Shown here: piece after piece, positions 1-6,079 of the stretch
How the letters are laid out: every line of letters begins with the position of its first letter
Position numbering within the stretch: the stretch's first letter is position 1
NCBI GenBank assembly: GCA_044376365.1
Contig: JBILLA010000034.1
Location: 1 to 17,265, forward strand
DNA length: 17,265 bases
Reading direction: 5' to 3'
Origin: JBIKWN01 sp044376365
Lineage (GTDB): Bacteria; Bdellovibrionota_C; UBA2361; JBIKWN01
Program-made: the position numbers and the translations under genes
The notes under the pieces: generated by a model
Databases searched by the model: none
What the model saw: only the letters and a program-made list of their open reading frames with translations
What the model was told of the DNA's origin: nothing

Positions 1-433
1 TCTGAGTTTGAATACCTCCAGCATCTGAACCCGCACCTGGCTCTGTTAAACCAAACGATGCAAAAAGGCCCTTTGAAGTAATGGGCTCAATGAATTTCTT
101 TTTCTGTTCGGTCGTGCCACATAAATGTATAGGAAGCAGCGCGAGATCATTGGCAACCATGGAAGTGGTAACTCCTGCACAACCAGCAGCGAACTCTTCA
201 ACCACCAGACATGCGTCAAGAAATGACAATCCTGTGCCACCATAGTCAGCAGATTGAAGAATATTTAAGAATCCAAGCTCGTGAGCTTTTGCAATAATCG
301 CCGAAGGAAATTCTGAGGTCTCATCAAGCCGCGGCGCGTGGGGTAGCACCTCGCCTCTTACAAACTTTCTTGCTTCTGATTGAAGAGCAACTTGCTCATC
401 AGATAGTCCAAATATTTCGCTCATACGATCCAT
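1..433 (-). CDS. Acyl-CoA dehydrogenase, N-terminal part (runs off window)
   Basis: Flavoprotein that introduces a trans-2 double bond into an acyl-CoA and passes electrons to ETF. Only the first 144 codons are present. The start MDRMSEIFGLSDEQ is followed by the all-helical N-terminal domain and, near residues 126-139, by FGLTEPGAGSDAGG, the ACAD family signature that contacts FAD and substrate. That motif resembles short-chain (butyryl-CoA type) dehydrogenases, but the catalytic base and C-terminal domain lie outside the window, so chain length cannot be assigned. The ATG at 433 has no recognisable Shine-Dalgarno; a second in-frame ATG lies at 424. The start sits just after the U-run of a terminator-like hairpin and about 35 bases downstream of a TATAAT box. 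It follows the IclR regulator in the same direction. The family assignment is firm, the substrate unknown. Confidence 0.9.
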   Translation of the reverse strand, partial: MDRMSEIFGLSDEQVALQSEARKFVRGEVLPHAPRLDETSEFPSAIIAKAHELGFLNILQSADYGGTGLSFLDACLVVEEFAAGCAGVTTSMVANDLALLPIHLCGTTEQKKKFIEPITSKGLFASFGLTEPGAGSDAGGIQTQ

Positions 434-436
434 TGT

Positions 437-466
437 AAAAAAGGGACGGAGTAACCCATCCCTTTT
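437..466 (-). terminator. Rho-independent terminator downstream of the IclR-type regulator
   Basis: Read on the minus strand, an A-run is followed by GGGATGG, the loop GTTACT, CCGTCCC and six T. The stem has seven pairs including one U-G wobble and can extend into the A/T runs. It lies 42 bases after the regulator stop codon and ends four bases before the ATG of the next dehydrogenase gene, so it probably ends or attenuates read-through between them. Confidence 0.7.
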
Positions 467-467
467 C

Positions 468-497
468 ATTATAATGTGAGACAGCCGTAGCTGTCGC
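468..497 (-). promoter_or_regulatory. Probable promoter of the left-edge acyl-CoA dehydrogenase, with inverted repeat over the -35
   Basis: On the minus strand a perfect TATAAT (473-468) lies 18 bases downstream of GCGACA (497-492, 4 of 6 to consensus). A perfect 6-base inverted repeat, GACAGC-CGTA-GCTGTC at 480-495, overlaps the -35 and spacer and could be an operator. The expected start point, about 461, falls inside the left arm of the terminator hairpin, so transcripts starting here would not form the full terminator. This is inferred from sequence only. Confidence 0.5.
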
Positions 498-508
498 CAA
501 ATTATTTC

Positions 509-1393
509 TTATGTTCTAGCAATTTTACCTAGGAGTGCTTGATTAATCTGACTAGCAGGAATAACGCCAGGCTGACCTGCAGACGCCGACGTAGACTCTT
601 TTGCTAAAGGCTCTGCAGCAACTTCTTTCTCAATAGCAGATACAAGGCCCTTGGCAACCGATCCGAGGCTAGCAGACAGCGATGCCACAGCTTCATCAAG
701 AACAGGCTGGATTTGCTCAAGGCGGGCACGATACTGAGGAACAAGGATCTCAATAGCACCTACAATCTCATTGCCTGCACCACGGACAAGTTTAGAGACC
801 GTAACAACATCCGCTTCAGTAACGCCTTTATCAGTTACTTGGCCTGATGCGCGAAGTTCTCCGAGCTGATTTTTAATCGCTGCATCTTGCGGCGTGTTTG
901 TTGAAAGCATCTCAGCAAGCGAGCTATCAGATATCTGTGCAAGAAGTAAGCGCCCAACTGCGCAGTTTTTAGCACCGATGACAACACCATTTCGAGAAGC
1001 AACTTTCACAGCTTTCTTAGACTCAATGGTTACTGGGAAATATACTTGGCTGTTCTTAAGAGTAGCGAAGCTTACCGTCTCACCAAGTGTTTCAGCAGCC
1101 TGGCGAATAATAGGGAATGCGCGACTAACAAGAGTGCTTTGTTGAATAAATGACTGACCTAACTGCAAACAACGTACGCTGAGGCGATAGTCCTCAGTAT
1201 CTTTATTTTGCTCAACGTAACCGCGAAGCTCTAATGTTGCAAGCAAACGGAAGACATTGTTCTTGTGAAGCTTTAAACGTTTAGAGAGTTCAGTAACACC
1301 GATCTCTTGACCAGACTTGACCAACTCTTCGAGCACATCAATTGCATGTGAGACTGATTGAATAAGGTAATTTGCTTTTTCGCGTTTAACCAT
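509..1393 (-). CDS. IclR-family transcriptional regulator
   Basis: Predicted DNA-binding regulator of 294 residues. The N-terminus holds a winged helix-turn-helix (about residues 10-65): SHAIDVLEELVKSG, then GVTELSKRLKLHKNNVFRLL and LRGYVEQ, the characteristic IclR arrangement. The remainder matches the effector-binding IclR/GAF-like domain, including the AVGRLLLAQ segment. The C-terminus carries a roughly 45-residue Ala/Ser-rich tail that is longer than usual for the family. I chose the ATG at 1393 because AGG lies seven bases upstream; an in-frame ATG at 1447 would start inside the leader and add 18 residues unlike the family. It lies between guaA and an acyl-CoA dehydrogenase gene, so control of that dehydrogenase is a reasonable guess. 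The effector is unknown. Confidence 0.88.
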   Translation of the reverse strand: MVKREKANYLIQSVSHAIDVLEELVKSGQEIGVTELSKRLKLHKNNVFRLLATLELRGYVEQNKDTEDYRLSVRCLQLGQSFIQQSTLVSRAFPIIRQAAETLGETVSFATLKNSQVYFPVTIESKKAVKVASRNGVVIGAKNCAVGRLLLAQISDSSLAEMLSTNTPQDAAIKNQLGELRASGQVTDKGVTEADVVTVSKLVRGAGNEIVGAIEILVPQYRARLEQIQPVLDEAVASLSASLGSVAKGLVSAIEKEVAAEPLAKESTSASAGQPGVIPASQINQALLGKIART

Positions 1394-1427
1394 GTTTGCG
1401 CCTACTAAATGTTGCTTCCTATAAACT

Positions 1428-1442
1428 ACCCCAAAACGGGGT
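1428..1442 (-). other. Small hairpin in the regulator leader
   Basis: A perfect 5-pair stem, ACCCC-AAAAC-GGGGT on the plus strand, lies 35 bases upstream of the regulator ATG within its predicted leader. It has no U-run, so it is not a standard terminator. It could be an RNA structure or a small operator. Confidence 0.35.
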
Positions 1443-1459
1443 TCCACTATCTTTTACAG

Positions 1460-1489
1460 GTTATATCAAGGACTTACCCTCCAGCGCAA
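1460..1489 (-). promoter_or_regulatory. Predicted promoter of the IclR-family regulator
   Basis: On the minus strand TTGCGC (1489-1484) is followed after 18 bases by TATAAC (1465-1460), preceded by TG one base upstream, which makes an extended -10. The expected transcription start is near 1453, giving a leader of about 60 bases. The -35 overlaps one arm of the adjacent palindrome. Confidence 0.5.
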
Positions 1490-1511
1490 TTGGTTATTTT
1501 TAACAAATTGC
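1486..1511. promoter_or_regulatory. Imperfect 26-base palindrome, candidate operator
   Basis: Arms GCAATT and AATTGC enclose GTTA/TAAC pairs around an A/T loop: eleven base pairs per arm with one mismatch. It overlaps the -35 of the regulator promoter. IclR-family proteins typically bind palindromes at their own promoters, so this is a good candidate autoregulatory site. There is no adjacent U-run to make it a terminator. Confidence 0.45.
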
Positions 1512-1517
1512 CAAAGA

Positions 1518-1539
1518 AGAGCTGTATCCTGAAGGCTCT
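1518..1539 (-). terminator. Weak hairpin after guaA
   Basis: AGAGC and GCTCT (5 pairs, 12-base loop) lie just past the guaA stop; on the minus strand they are followed by TCTTT. This is a weak terminator candidate at best. Confidence 0.22.
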
Positions 1540-1544
1540 GGGCC

Positions 1545-3092
1545 CTACTCCCACTCAATCGTTGCGGGGGGCTTACTTGATATATCGAGTACGACTCTAT
1601 TAATGCCTTTGACAGTATTAATGATGCGATTAGACACTCGCTGCAGAAGGTCGTGAGGCAGGTAGGCCCAATCAGCAGTCATACCGTCATCTGAATGGAC
1701 AGCCCGCAGACAGATAGCCTGTTCGTAGGTTCGACCATCGCCCATCACGCCTACTGATTTAACAGGAAGGAGAACCGCAAAACTCTGCCAAAGAGTCTCA
1801 TAGAGACCAGCTGCGCGGACTTCATCCATAAAGATTTTGTCTGCCTCCTTGAGGAGTGCGAGCTTCTCAGCTGTTATGTCTCCTAAGATTCTTACGGCCA
1901 GGCCAGGTCCAGGAAATGGTTGACGGGTCAGTATAGATGGTGGCACCTGCAGATCTTTACCAATGAGGCGAACTTCATCCTTAAAAAGTTCACGAAGGGG
2001 CTCTATTAACTTGAACTGAAGTTTCTCAGGCAAGCCTCCTACATTATGATGCGTTTTAATCGTTGCAGATGGGCCTCTCACTGAGAAGCTTTCGATGACG
2101 TCAGGATAGAGCGTTCCTTGAACAAGGTGAGATACTTTTGAAATCTTATGAGCTTCACGCTCAAAAACTTCAACGAAAACACGACCTATGATTTTTCGTT
2201 TCTGTTCAGGATCTGTGACCCCCTTAAGCTCTGACAAAAATTCATGCGTCGCATCAACGTGCACAAGGTTCAATCCAAGGCCAGAGTTACCTAAAAGATC
2301 AACGACTTCTTTTGCTTCATCTTTTCGAAGCAATCCATTATCGACAAAAATGCAGGTCAGGCGTTTTCCAATGGCGCGGTGCACAAGCGCAGCTGCAACG
2401 GTTGAATCGACACCTCCGCTTAATCCACAGATTACATTTGCATCATCAGAAACTTCAGCTCGTAATTTTTCAGTCTGCTCTTCGATAAAGTTTCCAGGAG
2501 TCCAATCAGGCTTTACATTAGCAACTTCAAAGAGAAAGTTTGAAAGCATGCTCTTGCCAGCGGCAGTGTGCACAACCTCAGGATGGAACTGCACACAGTA
2601 GGTGCGAGTTATCTCGTTACACATTGCAGCAATCGGAGCACCGTGCGACTGCGCTAAGAGGGTGTACCCTTTGGGGAGTGATTCGACATGATCGCCGTGA
2701 CTCATCCATACTGTGGTTTTCTCATGAGGAGCAAAGCCAGCGAAGATGCCGCGTGGTGCTATGATCTCAAGTTCTGCTCTGCCGTACTCTCGGCTTTTGC
2801 CAGCGGCTAGTTTACCACCAAAAAGGTGTGCTACGAGCTGCATACCGTAGCAGATGCCAAGGGTAGGCAAACCAAGCTTCAACCAATCGGGATCAAAGCT
2901 CGGTGCATCAGCATCACGAACCGAGGCTGGGCCTCCGGAGAGGATAAGCGCTTGGAAAGCATTTGTATCAACCTCCGATGGCGAGGTCGTACAGGGCTTT
3001 ATCTCACTATACACACCAAGCTCTCGGATCCTACGAGCAATCAATTGAGTAAACTGCGAGCCAAAATCAAGAATCAGGACAGATGAATGCAT
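1545..3092 (-). CDS. guaA: GMP synthase (glutamine-hydrolysing)
   Basis: Converts XMP to GMP with ATP and glutamine, the last step of de novo guanine nucleotide synthesis in the cytosol. The class I glutamine amidotransferase domain is at residues 1-190, with the nucleophile C81 in GICYGMQ and partners H170 and E172 in QFHPEV. The ATP-pyrophosphatase domain has its P-loop SGGVDST at 225-231. The dimerisation domain ends in the canonical KPPATIEWE. Length 515 matches the family (about 510-525). The reading frame stays open upstream to 3269, but family N-termini begin at M60 of that longer frame, and its first codons coincide with a good promoter, so I take the ATG at 3092. The gene is complete, with no missing catalytic residue. 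Its leader of about 140 bases carries one copy of the island-flanking repeat. Confidence 0.97.
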   Translation of the reverse strand: MHSSVLILDFGSQFTQLIARRIRELGVYSEIKPCTTSPSEVDTNAFQALILSGGPASVRDADAPSFDPDWLKLGLPTLGICYGMQLVAHLFGGKLAAGKSREYGRAELEIIAPRGIFAGFAPHEKTTVWMSHGDHVESLPKGYTLLAQSHGAPIAAMCNEITRTYCVQFHPEVVHTAAGKSMLSNFLFEVANVKPDWTPGNFIEEQTEKLRAEVSDDANVICGLSGGVDSTVAAALVHRAIGKRLTCIFVDNGLLRKDEAKEVVDLLGNSGLGLNLVHVDATHEFLSELKGVTDPEQKRKIIGRVFVEVFEREAHKISKVSHLVQGTLYPDVIESFSVRGPSATIKTHHNVGGLPEKLQFKLIEPLRELFKDEVRLIGKDLQVPPSILTRQPFPGPGLAVRILGDITAEKLALLKEADKIFMDEVRAAGLYETLWQSFAVLLPVKSVGVMGDGRTYEQAICLRAVHSDDGMTADWAYLPHDLLQRVSNRIINTVKGINRVVLDISSKPPATIEWE

Positions 3093-3138
3093 GCCCCAGA
3101 GCCTACCAAAATTCCCCGCCCCGGTCGAACCAATCTTT

Positions 3139-3158
3139 TTCTCAGAGAGCGCGTGCGA
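3139..3158 (+). repeat. Island-flanking inverted repeat, copy A
   Basis: TTCTCAGAGAGCGCGTGCGA on the plus strand is identical over all 20 bases to the minus strand at 4922-4903. The core TCTCAGAGA is itself a small palindrome. The copy lies in the untranslated leader of guaA. The pair brackets the RayT-like transposase and the 106-residue ORF. Confidence 0.8.
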
Positions 3159-3241
3159 GACTAGTCCAATATGCGGTTCATAGCGTCTAAAAATATCTAG
3201 TGAAGCGAAAAATTGGGTTTTGGAATCAACTAAGGTTCTTA

Positions 3242-3269
3242 ATTCTATAGCTGTCATACTTATTATCAA
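3242..3269 (-). promoter_or_regulatory. Predicted guaA promoter
   Basis: On the minus strand TTGATA (3269-3264) and TAGAAT (3247-3242) are each 5 of 6 to the sigma-70 consensus and lie 16 bases apart. The start point would be near 3235, giving a leader of about 143 bases before the ATG at 3092. No purine riboswitch core was recognised in that leader. The gene-free stretch 3093-3384 otherwise holds repeat copy A and two direct decamers. Confidence 0.6.
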
Positions 3270-3313
3270 ATGAGTAACTATAATAGAAATGTATGACCAC
3301 CCTAGGAGTAGAC

Positions 3314-3349
3314 TACAAGGAGTTGCTTATAGCATACATTACAAGGAGT
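3314..3349 (+). repeat. Pair of direct decamers downstream of the transposase
   Basis: TACAAGGAGT occurs exactly at 3314-3323 and 3340-3349, spaced 26 bases apart, with the related CTAGGAGTAG just before at 3302-3311. They lie between the guaA promoter and the transposase 3' end. They could be transposase-recognised ends or operators; the function is unknown. Confidence 0.45.
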
Positions 3350-3384
3350 CTCACTCTATACAGTCTATGTGACCGAACACACAC

Positions 3385-4329
3385 CTATTGTTGAAATCTT
3401 AATTCATTCAATTGGGCAGTGAATGATGGTGGCCGGTGTGTGCCTGGTGGGAACTCAACAAGCAAGTTACCTTGCCTAAACTCAAGAGAGGCTTCTCTAT
3501 ACTGAAAATAGGTAGAAAAATACCAAGCATACCATTTTACTCTTCTGCCTTTATTAACAGCAAGAATACGAGGTCGATGAGAAAAACGAGTGCTTTTTTT
3601 TGAGTTTATAGGCTTAGACCCAGGAACCGTTTGTTTTATTTTAAGCAATCCTGCTGCCGGCCGACCATTTCTTTTATTCAAAAGCAAATTTGTGCGTTCA
3701 CGAAGCTTTTTGAGCATCATTGCACGATAATTCTTTTGGGACATATGCTCATATCCAGGAAGTCGTGAAAACTTTAACTCTACATTCTCAATAAAATCTT
3801 GCGGAGTAAGCGAATGATTAAACCTTTTTTGATCATGATATTTCTGCCAATCGATTACTTGATACAATCGAGTAGTTTCATGAATCGCATCAATAAAGCA
3901 GTTATAACCGGGATACTCAAAAATACTATCGACCAAACCATCTTTAACAGGCTGAAGAACTATATAAAAAAAATACTCTTCTATATCGCTATAATCAGGG
4001 ACAAACTCCGAAGAATATCTTCGAGCCCAAAATCGGCCACCATCATATTCTTTAACAAAACGTGGGATCGCACGAGCAATTGAAGAATTGAGATCTCGGT
4101 GAAAACGAGATTGTGTACCCGATGCATAGTGCGCCAAGGTATGAACATGATTACCCTCTATACCAAATGCATAAATGGTTGTTTGATATCGAGTCACATA
4201 TCGAGCTAGATAACCTAAAATACTTTGCTCTAGCGCATGATTATTTACAAACCACAATTGTGCATTGCGGCTTCTAATAGTACATAACGTAGCAAGTTTA
4301 GGATGTTCGATTCGTGGATGATAAGGCAC
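3385..4329 (-). CDS. REP-associated (RayT-like) Y1 transposase
   Basis: Single-strand DNA nuclease of the IS200/HUH superfamily, the kind linked to dispersed palindromic repeats. The 314-residue protein opens with MPYHPRIEHP, close to the usual family start. The metal-binding HUH motif is H61-V62-H63 in GIEGNHVHTL. GGRFWARRYSSEFV (98-111) matches the conserved G-x-W-x-x-R-Y segment, and YIVLQPVKDGLV (122-133) matches the usual Y-I-x-L-N-P-V with Gln for Asn; Y122 is the likely catalytic tyrosine. A basic C-terminal region ends in FPPGTHRPPS. The start is GTG at 4329, with AGGA only a few bases upstream. The gene is visibly richer in A+T than its neighbours, suggesting transfer. Flanking repeat copies support a REP-like role rather than an ordinary insertion sequence. 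It appears intact; activity is unknown. Confidence 0.85.
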   Translation of the reverse strand: MPYHPRIEHPKLATLCTIRSRNAQLWFVNNHALEQSILGYLARYVTRYQTTIYAFGIEGNHVHTLAHYASGTQSRFHRDLNSSIARAIPRFVKEYDGGRFWARRYSSEFVPDYSDIEEYFFYIVLQPVKDGLVDSIFEYPGYNCFIDAIHETTRLYQVIDWQKYHDQKRFNHSLTPQDFIENVELKFSRLPGYEHMSQKNYRAMMLKKLRERTNLLLNKRNGRPAAGLLKIKQTVPGSKPINSKKSTRFSHRPRILAVNKGRRVKWYAWYFSTYFQYREASLEFRQGNLLVEFPPGTHRPPSFTAQLNELRFQQ

Positions 4330-4386
4330 TCATCCTATTCGTTGATGCGCACTATAAGTTTACTATTTTTGAATATTTTACTAGCT

Positions 4387-4403
4387 CACGCTGTCTCTGA
4401 GAA
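4387..4403 (-). repeat. Degenerate third copy of the island repeat (copy C)
   Basis: CACGCTGTCTCTGAGAA on the plus strand matches 15 of 17 bases of the corresponding part of copy B, differing only at two adjacent positions. It has the same orientation as copy B. It lies 58 bases upstream of the transposase GTG start, where a binding or regulatory site would be expected. The TCTCAGAGA palindromic core is kept. Confidence 0.6.
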
Positions 4404-4410
4404 TTTTAAT

Positions 4411-4731
4411 TTAGGCAACTTTCATAAGGTTGCCCCTCAGTCGCTGGGCAAACCTTGTCTTAATATTGGCACTATTTTTGATAAAGTCTTCACAAACTGA
4501 TACTTGACGAGGACGTGAGCCATCTGCCGTCGCAATGGTTACTAATATCCTAAGGTACTCATCTTGTAGTTCAGGCGATAACTCCCTCAAAACACTCGAC
4601 ATTTCACGCAGTATAGCTATGCTAATATGGGCTCCATGGCCTCGCTTCATCAACGCATGAATATCATCGATTTGGGAGAGCTGCTCTTTTACGAGCAAAA
4701 CAAATGTAAGAGCGCTTTTAGCTTGTGACAC
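4411..4731 (-). CDS. Hypothetical 106-residue protein
   Basis: Not recognised. The frame opens with GTG at 4731 (an in-frame stop lies three codons upstream) and runs to 4411. The predicted protein is rich in helix-forming residues: MSQAKSALTFVLLVKEQL, a charged middle with LRELSPELQDEYLRIL, and a basic C-terminus KTRFAQRLRGNLMK. There is no signal peptide, no clear membrane span and no known motif. No convincing Shine-Dalgarno precedes the GTG, and an internal ATG occurs at residue 28. It sits between the transposase and repeat copy B, in the same direction as the transposase. It may be an accessory gene carried with the island, or a truncated remnant. The protein-like composition argues that it is or was coding. 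Confidence 0.45.
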   Translation of the reverse strand: MSQAKSALTFVLLVKEQLSQIDDIHALMKRGHGAHISIAILREMSSVLRELSPELQDEYLRILVTIATADGSRPRQVSVCEDFIKNSANIKTRFAQRLRGNLMKVA

Positions 4732-4902
4732 AGGGTTCTATTCGACTTTCGTAGTAATTTTCTTTAGAACTCTTTTGCATATGGGGTCAGCCTAAGACAT
4801 GGGCTCATGAGACGCTTTTACTAGAAGGGCCATGCTAATCTCAGCACTTCAGACCTCTACTGCTATTCGCTTATTTGGGAAGAATAGTTTCCAATGAAAT
4901 AT

Positions 4903-4922
4903 TCGCACGCGCTCTCTGAGAA
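4903..4922 (-). repeat. Island-flanking inverted repeat, copy B
   Basis: This is the exact 20-base reverse complement of copy A. It abuts the stop codon of the acyl-CoA dehydrogenase ending at 4923. The distance between the outer ends of A and B is 1784 bases. In the gene-free stretch 4732-4902 I see only short palindromes, no gene and no clear terminator. Confidence 0.8.
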
Positions 4923-6068
4923 CTATATTTTGAGGGCGAGGAGGCGCTCGGCGATGATGTTTTTTTGGATTTCGGTGGTGCCTGCGGCTATGGTGCGGCC
5001 ACGGGAATAAAAGTAGCGCAGCAGGTCGTCTCCTGCATCCATGTCATGCTCTCCAAGAGCAAGCTCCGGACCCCATCGCTTTGCACCAAGCTTTGCTAGC
5101 TCCTGAAATGATGTGCTCCAGAGTAGTTTATCAAGAGATCCCTCAGCACCAGGCTCTGCACCACTCACGCTGTAACGATGCAGATGCTTATACGCAAGAG
5201 CACGAGTAGCGGCCTGCGTCATAACAGCATGAGCAAGCGATACCTGCTCTCCACGAGTAAGAGACCCTTGCTGCTCAAGTAACTGTCGCAACGCAAGCTC
5301 TGACTGAATGTGTCTTGAAAAAGTAAGGATCACTCGCTCATACATCAGCGTTGATATAGCAATGTGCCATCCATCGCCAATTGCACCCACGATGTGCTCT
5401 TCAGGAACAAACACATCCTCAAAAAAAACTTCATTAAACTCTGCATCCCCAGTAATTTGTCGCAACGGGCGAACGGTAATACCAGGCGTTGTCATGGGAA
5501 CAAGAAAGTATGTAAGACCTTGGTGACGCTTTGCTTCATCAGAGGTACGGGCAAGCACAAAGATGTAATCCGCAACATGCGCAAAGCTTGTCCAGATCTT
5601 TTGACCAGTCAGCAAAAAGCCACCATCAACTTTTGTCGCGCGAGTCTTAAGATTTGCCAAATCACTTCCTGCCTCTGGCTCAGAGAATCCCTGACACCAG
5701 ATCTCTTCAGCAGATAATATTTTTGAAAGGTAACGCTCTTTTTGCGCCGGCGTTCCATGGCGAATCAGCACAGGTCCAACCATCGTCAAACCAAACAGCC
5801 CAACCACTTGAGGTGCTCGAGCTTTACCAAGCTCCTCCTGAAGAATCGCTTCCTCTACCAACGATAACGATCGACCACCATATGCTTGCGGCCAATGCAC
5901 TGCTATAAATTTTTGATCAGAAAGCTTGCGCTGCCAGATCTTTCCCTCACGGATAAACTCAGCCAAATCGCCTTCGGGTGAAATCTGCGGTGGCGTATTC
6001 GATGCAAGCCAACGTTGCAACTCTTCTCGTAACTGCTCAGCTTTCTCTCCTGCTTGCAAAGTCAGCAT
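4923..6068 (-). CDS. Acyl-CoA dehydrogenase
   Basis: FAD-dependent alpha,beta-dehydrogenation of an acyl-CoA. The 381-residue length is typical. It has an N-terminal helical domain with PQAYGGRSLSL (60-70), the ACAD signature CQGFSEPEAGSDLANL (125-140) with GQKIWTSFAHVADY behind it, and a C-terminal AAGTTEIQKNIIAERLL. The position of the medium-chain catalytic Glu is G363 in AGTTEIQ. Instead E244 in LMYERVIL lies where isovaleryl- and long-chain-type enzymes carry their base, as in the FadE-like group. The substrate is therefore not straight short-chain by this criterion but is otherwise unknown. The start ATG at 6068 has GGAG six bases upstream and lies 11 bases after pgl, so it is the last gene of the mutase-tal-zwf-pgl run. 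Its stop is flush against repeat copy B. Confidence 0.92.
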   Translation of the reverse strand: MLTLQAGEKAEQLREELQRWLASNTPPQISPEGDLAEFIREGKIWQRKLSDQKFIAVHWPQAYGGRSLSLVEEAILQEELGKARAPQVVGLFGLTMVGPVLIRHGTPAQKERYLSKILSAEEIWCQGFSEPEAGSDLANLKTRATKVDGGFLLTGQKIWTSFAHVADYIFVLARTSDEAKRHQGLTYFLVPMTTPGITVRPLRQITGDAEFNEVFFEDVFVPEEHIVGAIGDGWHIAISTLMYERVILTFSRHIQSELALRQLLEQQGSLTRGEQVSLAHAVMTQAATRALAYKHLHRYSVSGAEPGAEGSLDKLLWSTSFQELAKLGAKRWGPELALGEHDMDAGDDLLRYFYSRGRTIAAGTTEIQKNIIAERLLALKI

Positions 6069-6079
6069 GATAGGCTCCG

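Noticed and set aside
1394..1447. Upstream ATG at 1447 for the IclR-type regulator
   Set aside because: It lies downstream of the predicted start point but has no ribosome site, and its codons run through a leader hairpin. The ATG at 1393 has a proper AGG spacing and a family-like N-terminus.
2188..2601. 137-codon plus-strand ORF inside guaA
   Set aside because: It is a shadow of a fully conserved enzyme on the other strand.
3093..3235. Purine riboswitch in the guaA leader
   Set aside because: No recognisable three-way junction with the conserved loop residues was found.
3093..3269. 59-codon N-terminal extension of guaA (ATG at 3269)
   Set aside because: GMP synthases begin at the MHSSVLILDFG segment; the extension resembles no protein and its first codons coincide with a strong -35/-10 pair.
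3139..4922. Classical insertion sequence with terminal inverted repeats
   Set aside because: Y1/HUH transposases do not use terminal inverted repeats, no target-site duplication was seen outside the 20-mers, and a third internal copy exists; a REP-like reading fits better.
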